From positions 77,255,232-77,319,231 of the forward strand of contig NC_069126.1 of NCBI RefSeq assembly GCF_026914265.1: DNA of 64,000 nucleotides, read 5' to 3'. Position 1 is the first letter of the stretch. Every line of letters begins with the position of its first letter. The translations under genes were made by a program, and so were the position numbers. The notes below the pieces were generated by a model, which saw only the letters and a program-made list of their open reading frames with translations, ran no database searches and was not told the DNA's origin. This DNA comes from Mya arenaria (taxonomy: Eukaryota; Mollusca; Bivalvia; Myida; Myidae). Of the stretch, positions 23,101-35,372 are shown one piece after another.

Positions 23101-23700
23101 TCTTTTTCGTGTTTTTTTTTTCAATTTTATGTATGAAGTGGTTTTTATAAAATATTTTCGAATTCGGACGTTAATTTAATGAAAACGCACTAAAAATTAC
23201 CCCGACGTTGAACCGTGTTTTTTTCTTCTTTTTTTATCATATTTTATGAATTTGAGTCCGCAATATATTTTCCACACACATACGCAGTCAAAGACTTTAC
23301 GAGAGTTGCAAATCATAAAAAACAGGAACATCAGCCATGAATTATGCTGTCGAAAGTCATTATAATTGTTTGTATAAACATTACCTTACAACGAAAACAT
23401 ATATAATTGCAATCGTTATGACATTATTTTAACTCACGTGCATTAAACGCTATCAAGACGTCACAGAACACAGAAAACGTTATCGTATAGAGACTTTAAC
23501 TGATTTTGACTATATGATCATAATACAAAAACATGGCTCAACATTTTCTGTATTCAATTTTGAAAAGCAAATAACTGACGTCGCAGGAGCAGCGATCATG
23601 TATTATCCATACCTTGACAGACATTTGTTACGTTTAGTGTTTGATCCTAGGGCTGTCACAAACCAACGCTGTGCAATAAAAACAATATCAGATGTTTTGG
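20104..23700 (+). pseudogene. Dead copy of receptor 2 exons: Ig5-Ig7, membrane and tail
   Basis: Pieces in the same order as receptor 2. 20104-20426: Ig5-like, C-terminal SIYCSASN readable, stops upstream, donor TAT|gtaagt kept. 21639-21858: Ig6-like, TAA at 21728-21730 in place of the first Cys codon, ~70 bases deleted. 22071-22373: Ig7-like, acceptor ttag kept, frame broken between QFTWKVC and QLAIWNG. About 22745-22862: membrane exon, SVGGSIVAIIGSVMVF then TGA at 22811-22813, donor kept. 23058-23088: tail exon, same 31-base length as receptor 2. 23651-23700: a weaker tail-exon match ending TISDVLG. Ig1-4 counterparts are absent here. Confidence 0.8.
20570..21115. repeat. 64-bp minisatellite in the intron of the dead copy
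   Basis: About eight copies with 'ctgcacaa.tttggcatatg' and 'tctg(g/a)tccttat'. Spacings of 64 were measured at 20901, 20965 and 21029. It is homologous to the array at 27650-28350 and in the same relative intron (between the Ig5 and Ig6 exons). Confidence 0.85.
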
Positions 23701-24993
23701 GTGAGAAACATATTACAACTTCACTGAAAATATGGATGAACTTTAAACACCTTACCATTAGCATTATGTTTTATATTGTACAGGTGGTGCGTTTCCATTG
23801 AGTTCCAGTTCATTAAATCATACCTGCGTACGTTACTTTTTTAAAATTGCTAAGTAACAAAAATTGACTATGCTTACCATTCTTTCAATAATTGACATAA
23901 ACTCGATAGCTAATTTAAGATGGACTTGCGTGTATCATTTTAGACCGATTAAGGACGAAGGCCACTATCGGGGCATTTCGAATACATAGGGTACATATTT
24001 AATAATGTGCCTTCATTTTATTATAACGACCAACATAGACTACTTTAAAGGATGAAACTAGATATTTACTTATTTTATAAAACAGTGTATTGTGATCCAA
24101 AACCCAATCCGTTCAGTATGTGTTCCGCCCTGGAGCTCATTTATTGTTTTGTAAACTTAGTGTGTGAGAACGTATTAACTTTTATCTAACATTCATAAGT
24201 AAAATAACATACGCTTTGTATACTTGGTATGTTGCTGGTTATTTTCTACCGTATCTGTTCAAATTATATATGAAAAACATTTAATCTTCCGTCGGAATCC
24301 AATTTGCAAGTAATGTTTTGGAAACACTTTTTATACCTATTGAATCACTTTGATGTTTTATTAATGCTTTCTGTACATCTATTTACATATAACGGCTTGT
24401 TTACAAGTTTGCTATTTTAGCCATCCCTCTTTGTTAAATGAATGGTATTGTTACTTAGTATAAAGACGATAAAACGTCATATAAATGGCCGTGTTTTATT
24501 CATTTATTCATTTATAGTATGTGACAAGAATTTAACCAAATTGCCACACTGGCAATTTAATATTTATGAAATACACTGTCATAAAAATGTAATGTAAGAA
24601 ATCATATCTATATATGTATGAATTTTACTCGTTTGCGATTGTAATATTTATCATATGATATTTCCTCCTTTAGTCATGTTCTTATTGGAATGAGCGAAAT
24701 AAAGAAAACTTGTTTTATCATGACTAAATGTTCTTAGTATTGTCCTTATATACATATGTTGAGCAATTATTTAGAATTTAAAATATAATCTCTATTTAAG
24801 GCAAACAATCAAACGCCTCAGTGATTCAGAGCATGCAACTGCTTTCACAGAACAATCGAAACATATGAAAGTATTAACTTTCCGTGAATCGAACATGTTG
24901 TTTATGACAGCATTGCAACTGTACATATATAATGAATCATATTAATTATACATATTTAAAAAAAAATTATCAAGCAACAAGTGTGCGTACACA
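23701..24993. other. Intergenic, probable promoter/5' UTR region of receptor 2
   Basis: No exon seen. The stretch just before the ATG at 24994 is AT-rich; no TATA box or start site can be assigned. Confidence 0.4.
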
Positions 24994-27900
24994 ATGGATG
25001 CAAGCTTTTACTTTATGTTATGTTTCTTTGGTAAGTGCTTTGGATTTATAAAGATATGTGTTGACATTGTATTACATTTGATGATATACTTTAGTAAGAT
25101 TTCGTTTTTCTGTCTCTTCAATTTCCTCAAGGACGTCACTCAATTTAGTGTGGGACATCCATCAGAAACTCCATCTTCAAATCGCTCTATCGTTCTTCAA
25201 ATTGTCCGCAAAATATTGTTGCACCATATGTCTAATGCTTTTTCGGTATCATTCTAGTTATTGCCGGAAGTGCTCATTTGCTTCCCACTTCCTGTGGCAC
25301 ACTTTCCATTATTAAGCCAACGTTCGTGAACAGAAACGTGACCTTGAAATTTCTCCCTCTTCATGGATGGATCTCAAACATTGTCTGGAAGTATGCTCTG
25401 GGGAGGGACGTTAGACATAAAACGTTAAAAGGCCTGGAGGGACATGTTCGACCAACTGCTCATTATGAGCCATACTATGATACTATGTTGTTTTTTGCGG
25501 ATAGGTCTTACAATAATTCGAGATATCACATTGAATGTACTAATGTTATGATGATCACAAGATCAAACACAGTAAAGCTACACCTACATGGTATGTATAC
25601 ATATGCTGCTTTATCGGTCATGTTTATGCGGGTGAATGGTTAATTGATGTGCATACTAGAACGTCCTGAAATTATCGTTAGCCTTTTTTTTATTTAATAA
25701 ACTGCAGGTCTAAGTCTTGAAATAATTCACTTTGAAATATCTTGATTTCAGAAATCAGACCTGAGTGTGGCAGTCTGGTTCTCCTATCCCCGGAAATAAA
25801 ATACGGAACAAATGTTGAAATCGCTTATTACCCTTCTGACCATACATTGGCCTTCGTGAATAGTTTATATAATGAACGTATATGGTTGAAAGGGCTTAAA
25901 CAGCCTGTCAATCTTACACAAGACCTTTATAAAGAGACGAAAATGTCCAATTATTTGTACACTCTAAGCATATACAATTTTATGGGAAGGAAAGCTGGAA
26001 GTTACGCTTTAAAATGCGAAAATTCAAATGCATTTACAACAAACTGGTTAAGCATACATGTAACGGGTAAGTCTCGTCTAATTTTGTTGTATAAGACTGA
26101 GCGATTATGACGGATAAAACATGTTATGTGTTATAACATATTATAATATTTCTGGTTTACTGCAATACACTGCTTGGAAATGATAACTAGCACTTACCTC
26201 ATGTTTTAGAGAATCAGCTAATTGGACCAATATGGGATAATTGCATTTTTGGCACCGTAAACACTAACATTTATTGCAACACAAGTCGTACGACAGGAAA
26301 AACTCGCGTGAACCTTTCTGTTGGGGGAAAAGAAGTAAAAATGCTAGAGGACGACACAGAATCAGGGGTTTATGCAGCACGTCTCGACTCCAACATTTTG
26401 CGGGATCATGACAGCGATATTGTGACTTGTAAGATCTCCAACGATGCTTATGTCCATGACCAGAAGAACTGGACTAAATTGTGTCACATGGGTAAAGTTG
26501 TTTTTATATGTCACAAAGGGGATTATTTCTTTGCATATACATTTTTGAGTAAATGAACCAAAATTAATAATAGTTTATTAGTAAGTGTGTATTATAATGA
26601 AGTAGGAAGGATTTTATAGGAAGCACGATATAAATAATTTAACCCTTTCCTAAATCATACTTACCAATTTAACGTATAGGAATTATTTATCTTTGAAACT
26701 TTACCGTATAAATAGTGTATCGAATATTGTTCTCAACTTTCAGAGAAAGGTTCAGACCCTATTTTGAATATACCAGAATATACCACGATGAAAATACAGC
26801 TCTCAGTTGCGAGGTGTCAAATACACGACCACCAGCGTTGATTGAAATATTGGTTGACAATCAAGCAATCAGTGACGTTGTTCACGAGGATTTATTGAAC
26901 GAAACGTCAAAAACATTCGCCAGTAAAGCTTCTATAATGAAAATAGACAAGACTTGGAATGGAAAGGAAATGTGTTGTCGTAAAAAGTCTGCAATTTACG
27001 GAAATATAAAAGCCACCTGTAAAATATTAGACATGAAGTGTAAGTTCATGTATTTTGTAACATTTCATTCACAATCATCATCAGTCAATAATGCCTTTGC
27101 ATCTTTAATGTATGTTTTATCATCAATATTTATCTAACACTGTATAATATATACATGTATATACTATAATAATAGTCGTCAAAAAATAAGGATTTTTTCA
27201 ATTAATTGAAAATGTTCACTGAGATTATTTATGAATACGGCCTATGATGTGAAAACCTTTTCTGCTTAAATCTTTATTTCTGTTGTGATTGAAAATAGAT
27301 TGCAGTTACAAAAAAACACATTATTTCAACAAATAGATGGCCCCGTTGTCGACATGGCGGAGGAACTCAGTGTTGAAGAAGGACGTAACTTGTCGCTGAG
27401 ATGCAAATACAACCATGGCAACCCTCCGCAGGAATCATCGGTTGTATGGACAAGAGCATTAAACAATCAACGTTGGGAGGATACTTTTCTTCAAATCACG
27501 TCTGTTCAGCGGGCTGATGATGACATATATACATGTACATTCACCAGTGAAATGGTACTGTCTGAAGGTATTTCTGTGAATGGAAGCAGTAACGGAACAA
27601 TGCATTTAAATGTACATTGTAAGTGTATAGCTTTACACTAGTAGAAATAGTTAATGTTGTAGTTTTATTGGATCTTTGGATATAGACTACTGCACATGTT
27701 TGACCTGTGTTTTGGCCCAACTTGGTCATTATCTATACTTTAAAGAGATTATTGCACATGTTTGACCTGTGTTTTCTGATTCTTCTAAACTATTGAATAT
27801 ACTTTATAGAGACTACTGCGCAAGTTTGATCTGTGTTTTTCTGGTCCTTCTAAACTATTAAATATACTTTAAAGAGACTACTGCACAAATTTGACCTGTG

Positions 27901-29422
27901 TTTTTTGGTCCTTCTGATCTATTGAATATTCTTTAAAGAGACGAATGCACAAGTTTGACGTCTTTTCTGATCCTTCTAAACTATTCAATATACTTTAAAG
28001 AGACTACTGCGCAAGTTTGACCTGTGTTTTCTGGTACTTCTCAACTATTGAATATACTTTAAAGAGATTAATGCACATGTTTGACCTGTGTATTCTGGTC
28101 CTTCTAAAGTATTAAAGTATTGAAGATACTTTCAAGAGACTACTGCACAGGTGTTACCTGTGTGTTCTTGTCCTTCTAAACTATTGAATATACTTTAAAG
28201 AGACTAATGCACATGTTTTACCTGTGTGCTCGTTTCCTTCCGGATCATAAGATTTAATATAAGTGACTGATACACAGGTGTGACATGTATTTTCTAATAC
28301 TTCCAGATCATTGAATATTCTTTAAAGAGACTTCTGTACAGGTTTTACAATAATTGTCAATACATGAATAAAAAGTATAAATGAAGTCAAAACATCATTC
28401 ATACGTTATGTGTTTTATTATCCGAATCGCGATCAATGCAGATTGATATAAAACAATATTTTATCTTCAAAACACTATCGTGTCGATCATCAATATACTT
28501 TATTGTCTATTTCAGACCAATCAACAGTGACATACTTTGATGTTGGTTCGGAGTACAAGGATAGTGTTACCAAAGCCGAAAACGACACAGTCATACTACT
28601 GTGTGTGGTTAACAGTAACCCAAAAGCTGAAATTAGCATCACAAAAGGCAACGACATACTTGAAGTTGAAGATAATGGAAGCAATCTGACGCACACTATA
28701 GCTAGTTTGTCATGCTTAGATGCAGGTCTCTACTCGTGTACGAGTGCAAACAGATACAACCGCGATCTGCCGTCAATAGAACATTTTGAAATGCATGTAA
28801 CCTGTAAGTTATCATAAGTTCATAGTTTGTAAAATGTGTTTCTATATAATATTCACTAAGTCAATATGATTTAATGATTCCCAAAATAGAAGACCACTTA
28901 AGCTGAAACTAAGGGGCTTTGTCCGTGTTGAACTTACAGTTTATGTCTCAATCGATCCGAGACTGCTCTTAGCATAATTTGGATGTTGTGTGTGCTTCCG
29001 AATGTATCAGAATATACATATTATATTAAGCACTACCTAGCACATGTATTCCAGTCGTAAACACAAAGTTATCTGGTCTATTTTTGTTCTTTTAGGTTCG
29101 GCCAGACGCCCGTACAATGTGAATATGAAGCTAGTATTTTATGGTTCAGTAAATGAAAATGCGACGTTAACGTACACTGCTTTTGCATACCCTTTGCCTT
29201 CACCATCGCAAATCACTTGGAAAAGATGCGTTGGAAACGAGGCATGCATGGTAATAACTACAAATTCGTCCAAGTATTTCATATCGACCAATGGACTGTC
29301 AAGTTTCCTTACTATAATTCAAGTAAAAGAAAAAGACTATGGATACTATCAGTTAACAATTTGGAATGGTATTGGTCGTGCATTGACGGAACGATTGCAA
29401 TTAAAGAAAAGTGGAGCTAACG
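24994..29422 (+). CDS. Receptor 2 signal peptide and Ig1-7
   Basis: Key residues: Ig1 TSCGTL, NIVWKY, HIECTN; Ig2 ECGSL, IWLKG, LKCENS; Ig3 DNCIFG, IYCNTS, VTCKIS; Ig4 LSCEV, EMCCRK; Ig5 LRCKYN, SVVWTR, DDIYTCTF (most canonical, with the D-x-Y-x-C pattern); Ig6 ILLCVV, LYSCTS, no core Trp; Ig7 QITWKRC and YYQLTIWNG, where the second canonical Cys is replaced by Gln. Many Asn-X-Ser/Thr sites are present. Ig4 has a one-base deletion relative to receptor 1 near 26775. The frame is kept only if splicing uses the second AG of 'cagag' (exon from 26746 rather than 26744). Relation to receptor 1 Ig1-4 is clear at nucleotide level. Confidence 0.85.
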
Positions 29423-31043
29423 GTAAGTCATGTTACTGTTTTTTTTAATTATACTTGAATACATGGTTATTGAAATAAAGAGTTCGTGGCTTTTGTCACC
29501 GTCGGCAAACAAGGATATTTGCAACCTTATAGCCAAATTATAATTGTATATGCAGATAATAATTAAATTGTGACATTTTAGAGATTTCAGTGCAAGAGAT
29601 AACACACTTAACTCATGCTGCATCTGTCGGAGGAAGTATCGTTGCCATGATAATTGGATCTGTTATGGTTTTTTATTGCATTCGGCTAAAAGTTTCTCAT
29701 TGCAACACTTGTGGTTTTCGTAATGTAAGTAAGTATAGTTCTAAACCGAGTTATGTTTATTAGGCTCAACATTCAGTAAATAGTGACACTTCGTCTTAAA
29801 CATATTTAAATAGCTACTAACATTTGTTCGTTTGTCATTTCATGATAGAGAGCACTTGTTAACCTAGCCAGTAGTACTTCATGAAAGTAGAGACCCGTAT
29901 AACGTACGCAACACCCTAAACTACGGAGTAACTTGTTTAAATTACAGATTCAAATTCGAGAGCAGAAGAAGTGGAACTGTGAGTGTGTTTCTTTTTTTTG
30001 TGTATTTATAATTGTAATACATGTAATGATCAAATAAGTACTACTTTTAGCTTAGAAATATACATAAGTATTTCGCTGCAAACTGCCTTTCGACAAAGTG
30101 CCTATTCTTCATCCTCCGTATGTTTAAAAATATATTACGCATTTCTTTTAAGGCCAGGTACAGACGAAACCAACTTTCCGAGCATTACGGAAATATTGGG
30201 TAAATAGTTTAATATACGCCAGTATTTGATCAAATTGATTATATTAAAATATTTTAGAAGAGAGTAGAACTAATCTAATAATGATGAAATATATAATTAT
30301 ATTTTAGTTAATCTACGCATTTCTCGGTTTTCATATTATTTTTTTTTCAGAACGCACGTATATCTATGAAAATTCCACAGAAGTTGGAGCTCGTGCGAGT
30401 GAAGAAAACACTGGCGAACCGCTTCCAGTCCACTACGAACCACTTCGTAAGTGAGTTCCTCTTATTGTAAATAGAAACACACGTTAATGTACTTTGATCT
30501 AAACAGCGCCTTCTAATACCATTGTTTCGGTTTTGTGGGGAAAGAATCTCAGTGGCAAAGGACATTCATAAGTTGTTTACCATCTTCAAGTCTAATCCTA
30601 TACTTTGATATTGTATATATATGAATCATTTTATATGTTTCTTTCAATATTAAAATTATTTTAATCCAATACAATTGTTTATTGATAGGATTATGATTGT
30701 ATTAATCTTTTATTTGCAGAACAAATCCATATCGGGTATGTAAGTTATTTCTTATTCATAAAATAGGATAGATTTTGAAATAAATTTATTCAAGTCATTG
30801 TGCAGAAAATAAAATTATCAGGGGCTTATGTTTTTCCATTCTATTGGTGATATAGCTTAGGTGGAATTGAATACACAGTTATTTATAAACAAGTGCATGT
30901 GTTGAATTTCTGTAACGTCATTATCATGAGATCGAGATCTAATGAGTCTAATAAAACATTCAGGGAAACAAATGAATATGAACACGTTATGCAAGAGACT
31001 CGTTTCCATGAGTACGAAAATATGGACGGATTCCAGGAAAGAG
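24994..31043 (+). CDS. Ig-superfamily transmembrane receptor 2 (seven Ig-type exons), 3' end not located
   Basis: Predicted exons: 24994-25030 (signal), 25258-25590, 25752-26066, 26210-26491, 26746-27039, 27337-27618, 28516-28803, 29096-29422 (Ig1-7), 29591-29728 (membrane), 29948-29978, 30153-30199, 30351-30446, 30720-30735, 30964-31043 (tail). Together about 855 codons. Ectodomain junctions are all phase 1 and the tail chains as 1-2-1-1-2-1. The signal peptide is MDASFYFMLCFF joined to VIAGSA, with predicted cleavage after AGSA. It is the only apparently complete member of the cluster. The last exon found ends at a GT donor, so one or more 3' exons are missing from this model. Not assignable to a named family; a surface recognition receptor is inference. 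Confidence 0.8.
27205..27245. repeat. Truncated end of the 4246-4479 MITE family
   Basis: 'aaatgttcact' and 'tttatgaatacggcc' match the right end of the MITE at 4429-4479, with the middle lost. It lies in the intron before the Ig5 exon of receptor 2. Confidence 0.6.
27650..28350. repeat. 64-bp minisatellite in receptor 2 intron
   Basis: About 11 copies of a unit with 'gagactactgcacaagtttg', 'acctgtgttttctggtcctt' and 'ctaaactattgaatatac'. The period of 64 was measured between 27745 and 27809. It lies between the Ig5 and Ig6 exons and corresponds to the array at 20570-21115. Confidence 0.9.
29591..31043 (+). CDS. Receptor 2 membrane segment and tyrosine-rich tail
   Basis: The membrane exon has SVGGSIVAMIIGSVMVFYC followed by IRLK. 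It is spliced at the second of two overlapping donors (29729), which gives the phase the next exon needs and matches the dead copy. The tail exons read SNSRAEEVELPGTDETNF, then TYIYENSTEV (YxN, Grb2-type), PVHYEPL (fits the ITIM consensus), NEYEHVM and HEYENM (both a YxxM and a YxN). All are read with consistent phases through five short exons. One alternative frame of the exon at 30351 is also open but lacks the tyrosine motifs and breaks phase with its neighbours. Coupling to SH2 proteins is inference. Confidence 0.75.
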
Positions 31044-33854
31044 GTACTAACATTTATTGCATTCTATATGTTTCATATGTAATTTACTTCAGATTTTTTT
31101 TTTTATATTGGAACATGTGTTTGTTAACAATTACACATAAGTTTAAAGACAGATATACTTGCAGTATTGTTATCTCTGTTTTAAGGTGAACGGTTATACA
31201 ACAACACTGAAATAGATTAGAAAAGGAAATGACATAACAGCTTACCAATAGTAAAGGCTCATCGTTGCACGGCGTATATTGGTGATTTGATTTCAATCAG
31301 GATTGAACTTTCGAAATTTGTTTGAGTGTGAGAAAGCAATATATTTTAGCGAGCGAGCACAATAATGTATCCAAAAAAATTACACCAAATTGTATGCAAA
31401 TATAGCTTCAAATGATGTCGTTGAAATATTGGCCCGGCTCTGTGCGCGACAATTTTTAATCCTGACATGAAAGTGTGCTAAAATCTCAAAACAGTGAAAA
31501 ATATCAAATGAAACAGTGAAATGCCACCTTTATTAGCCGGAATTTTGATCGGAATATTCTGGGTTAAAGAAAAAAGTAGGGAAAGTTTTTATATATAATG
31601 TTGTGTAAAATGTTATTTTATCAATCAATAATTTTATGTGTTAAATATATATAAATGATGAAGAGTATGTATGTATGTATGAATATAATCTAATGTTAAC
31701 TTGTAATGACGTCATTAACAATAAACGGCAAGTATTAAATCTAAGACTTATCAGTTTAAAATTCAGCATGCTTAATGCAATATGCATGCAATATAATTGT
31801 CAGTTAAGAATATTATGATAGAACAACATCCCACCCTGTTCTAGGCTTACACATTTCCTTCGTATGAAACCATCCACGTATTTATTACATACAAGTATTA
31901 ATGCATTGATCAATCACAAAGTCGCTCTCCATTCCACCCTCGTCAATTCCCGTCAATCCTATCTTTGGTGACGTCATAATATTCATAATCCTTTTCGGGT
32001 ACATCACAGTTGTCTTCTGACATACCATGGTCTATACATGCAATACGGACACATTCGTAGTTAATTGACACATTCCATGTTTGCCCTAGAAATAAACATT
32101 AATTGCATTAAATTATTTAGAAGATCTACCATTAAATAATCTATAGTTTGTATTCATCTGAACTATGAATACTTTACTGTGTTTACAGTTTGTTATTCAA
32201 GCAACTACGTACATAGGAAACAGAACAAAAGAAAAGGCAATAGAAACACAACTTATTGTGAAGATGCTTTCAATCATATATGGCATTTCTTCAATACAAT
32301 CATTCATAACCGTGTCACTAAAATTTAAATGTGAAAATATCGTACGTGGATGAGTTCGTTTCCAATGAGACGCGTGCACATTCTGCGACTCTCACATTGC
32401 AGGCCTGGAAACATAGAAACTAGATTGTCTCGAGCACAGGCAAGGGCATGTATCCACGGTCGTACTGCTTATCACTGACATAATTCCTTGACATATTTTA
32501 CAACGCTTTAGAACAAAATGCCCGAAATTAACCACCATGTAAATAAGATTCGAACTGTTTAAATGAAATTGTTTTATAGGCAAAAGACATACGTTGCTTT
32601 GTTATTATTCAAACAGAACAACAGTGGCAGGTATGAACTTCAGTTACGTCTGTGTGACAACAACAGAGAAAAGCCCATGTAGCTCAACTGTAGCAGATTG
32701 TTTAGGGACATTGATGGAATGAACATTAAACAGGTTCGACGTTATTAGTTGGCGACGGGGCTTCTGCTGCAGTTTTCATTTTATTATTGATATTCAATAT
32801 AATTAAGTTTGTTTGCATGTTAAAGTCATTAAGCAAAATTTAGACGTCCTAAAATGTATAAAACCTTCTTGGTCTCTGTAAGAAAAAAGAACATTCTCAA
32901 TAACTCACTTTAAATTGATATCGTTGTGAACAGCGCATATATCTGATATAACACATCGCTTGGGACACATATATCTTCGCAGTTTTTGCGTAATTTTCTA
33001 AATCGAAATTTACATAGCCAATTCAAAAACAGCGTCGGTTATTGTATCTGGTATAATCACTTGACTTTAACATGCTAAATATACACACTGTGAAATAGGA
33101 AACCATTATGCGCTAATTTTTAACAGGTAAACTCAGCTGAGACACCGACAAAAAAGTATTTTAACAATGTTAACTGATGTATTATAGGCCTCATACTAGC
33201 TCGTTTTGACAATTCTAGGCCTGTCTTGTGGACATTATGTATTTCCTGATTTTGGGACCATCTAGTGTGTAGTCAGTTTACTCTTTGTTCGCTCCATCTT
33301 CTGGGTATCGCCCATTTCAAAAACAATAGTTTACAATATTACATTGGAAACAAGAAGGACTATTCTAGAAGCCAATCAAAACACATGTATATGACACGAG
33401 ACGGGTTGCACTTAATCTTCATAATTAAAAACCGTCAGTCAATTTTACAATTTCATTAATACACGCATAGCACTTTCTCTTTTTCGATATGTTCTTTTAT
33501 ATGATTATAATAAATATGTTAATAATTAATAATGAACACATTTAAAAACAAAAGGAAATAAAAGCTACAAAGACATGCCTAAAAGCCTCTGATTTAACTA
33601 ACACCTTTCACTTCATGTGTCGCTTTTTAAAGTTTGAAACCACACCATTTCCAACATTGAAAGATGTATCACACGAATAATCCACTGTAAAAGACAAATA
33701 ATACAGAAGATGTTGTCCTTTGATTGGAACTCTTCAATGGCAGTAATGGTAATACCCAAATTGCTAACACCAATAACACTGGCTAAGGCATTCTAATTAA
33801 AACAACAAACCACACATACAAATCTTTTGATCACAAGGAACGACAAAATTAACC
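31044..33854. other. Intergenic or 3' part of receptor 2; no exon supported on plus strand
   Basis: I searched for a tail exon starting in phase 1 and ending in a stop after a good acceptor and found none I trust. The sequence is AT-rich with short simple repeats (GTAT)n near 31668-31680. Confidence 0.4.
31943..32085 (-). CDS. Possible terminal exon of an unknown minus-strand gene
   Basis: On the minus strand an acceptor (tttatttctag) at 32086-32096 is followed by 46 open codons ending in TGA (31943-31945). The end reads EKDYEYYDVTKDRIDGN, acidic and tyrosine-rich like the receptor tails. No upstream exon was found at higher coordinates. It may be chance in a frame of this length. Confidence 0.2.
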
Positions 33855-34080
33855 TATTTGAGGTAGGAATACGGGTCCTTCCTTGCTTTCAGGAGCATGA
33901 TCACGGGTCCTAGCTGGATTCTGGGAGCATTCTTATAGGTTGTAGCTTGCTTCTTGAGGTAGGAATACTGTGTTAGCTTGCTTCTGGGAGCATGCTTATA
34001 GGTTGTAGCTTGCACTTGAGGTAGGAATACTGTGTTAGCTTGCTTCTGGCAGCATGCTTACGGTCCCTAGCTTGCTTTTA
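33855..34080. repeat. Short tandem array, ~60-95 bp units
   Basis: Three copies with 'gaggtaggaatac' (near 33860, 33956 and 34016) and 'agcttgctt' and 'gggagcat' motifs. Confidence 0.7.
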
Positions 34081-34439
34081 CTGACAGATGTGCTGTATGC
34101 ATTGTAACAAAAAACAAATCCAATAGTCTGTACTTATACAGTTATATTTCTCTACACATGTTGACTCCATTCGCTAGTTGTCGTTTTGTGAAATTAAAAG
34201 AATCCAGTTTTATGGCTCTTGTTACGGAATGTTGAACACAAGTAAACGCAATTCGAATTCAGTACATAACTGCGAATAGAAGCGTGCGCGTCTTTTGATA
34301 ATGACAGATGAGATAGAACACTCGTTCATTACAAATGGTATATGACCGTCATAACGGACAACATGTATTTGGGTTATGCAACAAAGAAGAAATGAGCGGG
34401 TGTATGAATGTAACTGAATGTAAGTGTGGCAAATGACTA

Positions 34440-35372
34440 CACATGTGAACAAGAACTTTATGAACTTGCAGTGTGGCTAAAGGCTAATAGGTGAACAGGA
34501 ACATATGTAATTTGCAGTGTGGTGAAAAGCTACATATGTGGACAGGGAACACATGTAAGCTATATACGTGAGCAGGAATAACTGTAAGGTTAAGGCAATA
34601 TAGGTGAACAGGAAGATATGTAACACGCTGCGTGGCAAAAGGTTACATATGTGAACGGGAACAACTTTAAATGTAAGGCAGCATATATGAACAGGAAGAA
34701 ATGTACAGTGAAGGTTATACAAATGGACAGGAGCCCCTATAAAGTCAAGGCTGCATGTGAGAACAGAAACAACTGTAAAACTTAGGCTTCATACGTTAAC
34801 AGGAACAAGTCTAAAGTTAAGGCTACATATGTGGACAGGAACAACTGTAAAATTAAGGTTACATATGTGAACAGGAACAACTGTTAAGCAAAGGTTACAT
34901 ATTTAAGCAAGAACAATTGTAAAGCGATGGTAACATATGTGAACAGGAACAACTTATAAATTAAGGCTACGTGTATGGGCAGGATGGGCAGGAACAGCTG
35001 TAAAGATAAGGCTGCATAAGCGAACAGGAATAAATGTAATGCTAAGGCTACATGTGTGTACAGAAGCAAATGTAATGTTAAGGCTACATGTTTGTACAGG
35101 AACAAATATAATGACAAGGCTACATATGTGTACAGGAACAAAAATAAAGCTAAGGCTACATATGTGAGCAGGAACAAATATAAAGCTAAGGATACATATG
35201 TGAGCAGAAACAAATATAAAGCTAAGGCTACATATGTGAGCAAAAACAAATATAAAGCTGTGGCTACATATGTGAGCAGAAATAACTATAAAGTTACGGC
35301 TTTATATGAATATGGACAGGAACCTAGATACAAATAAGGATACATATATGTACAGGAACAACGGTAAAGCTA
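34440..35372. repeat. 36-bp minisatellite, ~25 copies
   Basis: The unit reads about 'aaggctacatatgtgaacag' then 'gaacaaatgtaaagct'. The period is 36, a multiple of three, so long open frames appear on both strands (for example the 121-codon minus frame 34884-35249 and a 93-codon plus frame). These are repeat artefacts, not genes. Confidence 0.9.

Noticed and set aside
34884..35337. Long open frames on both strands (121 and 93 codons)
   Set aside because: Caused by a 36-bp tandem repeat whose period is a multiple of three.
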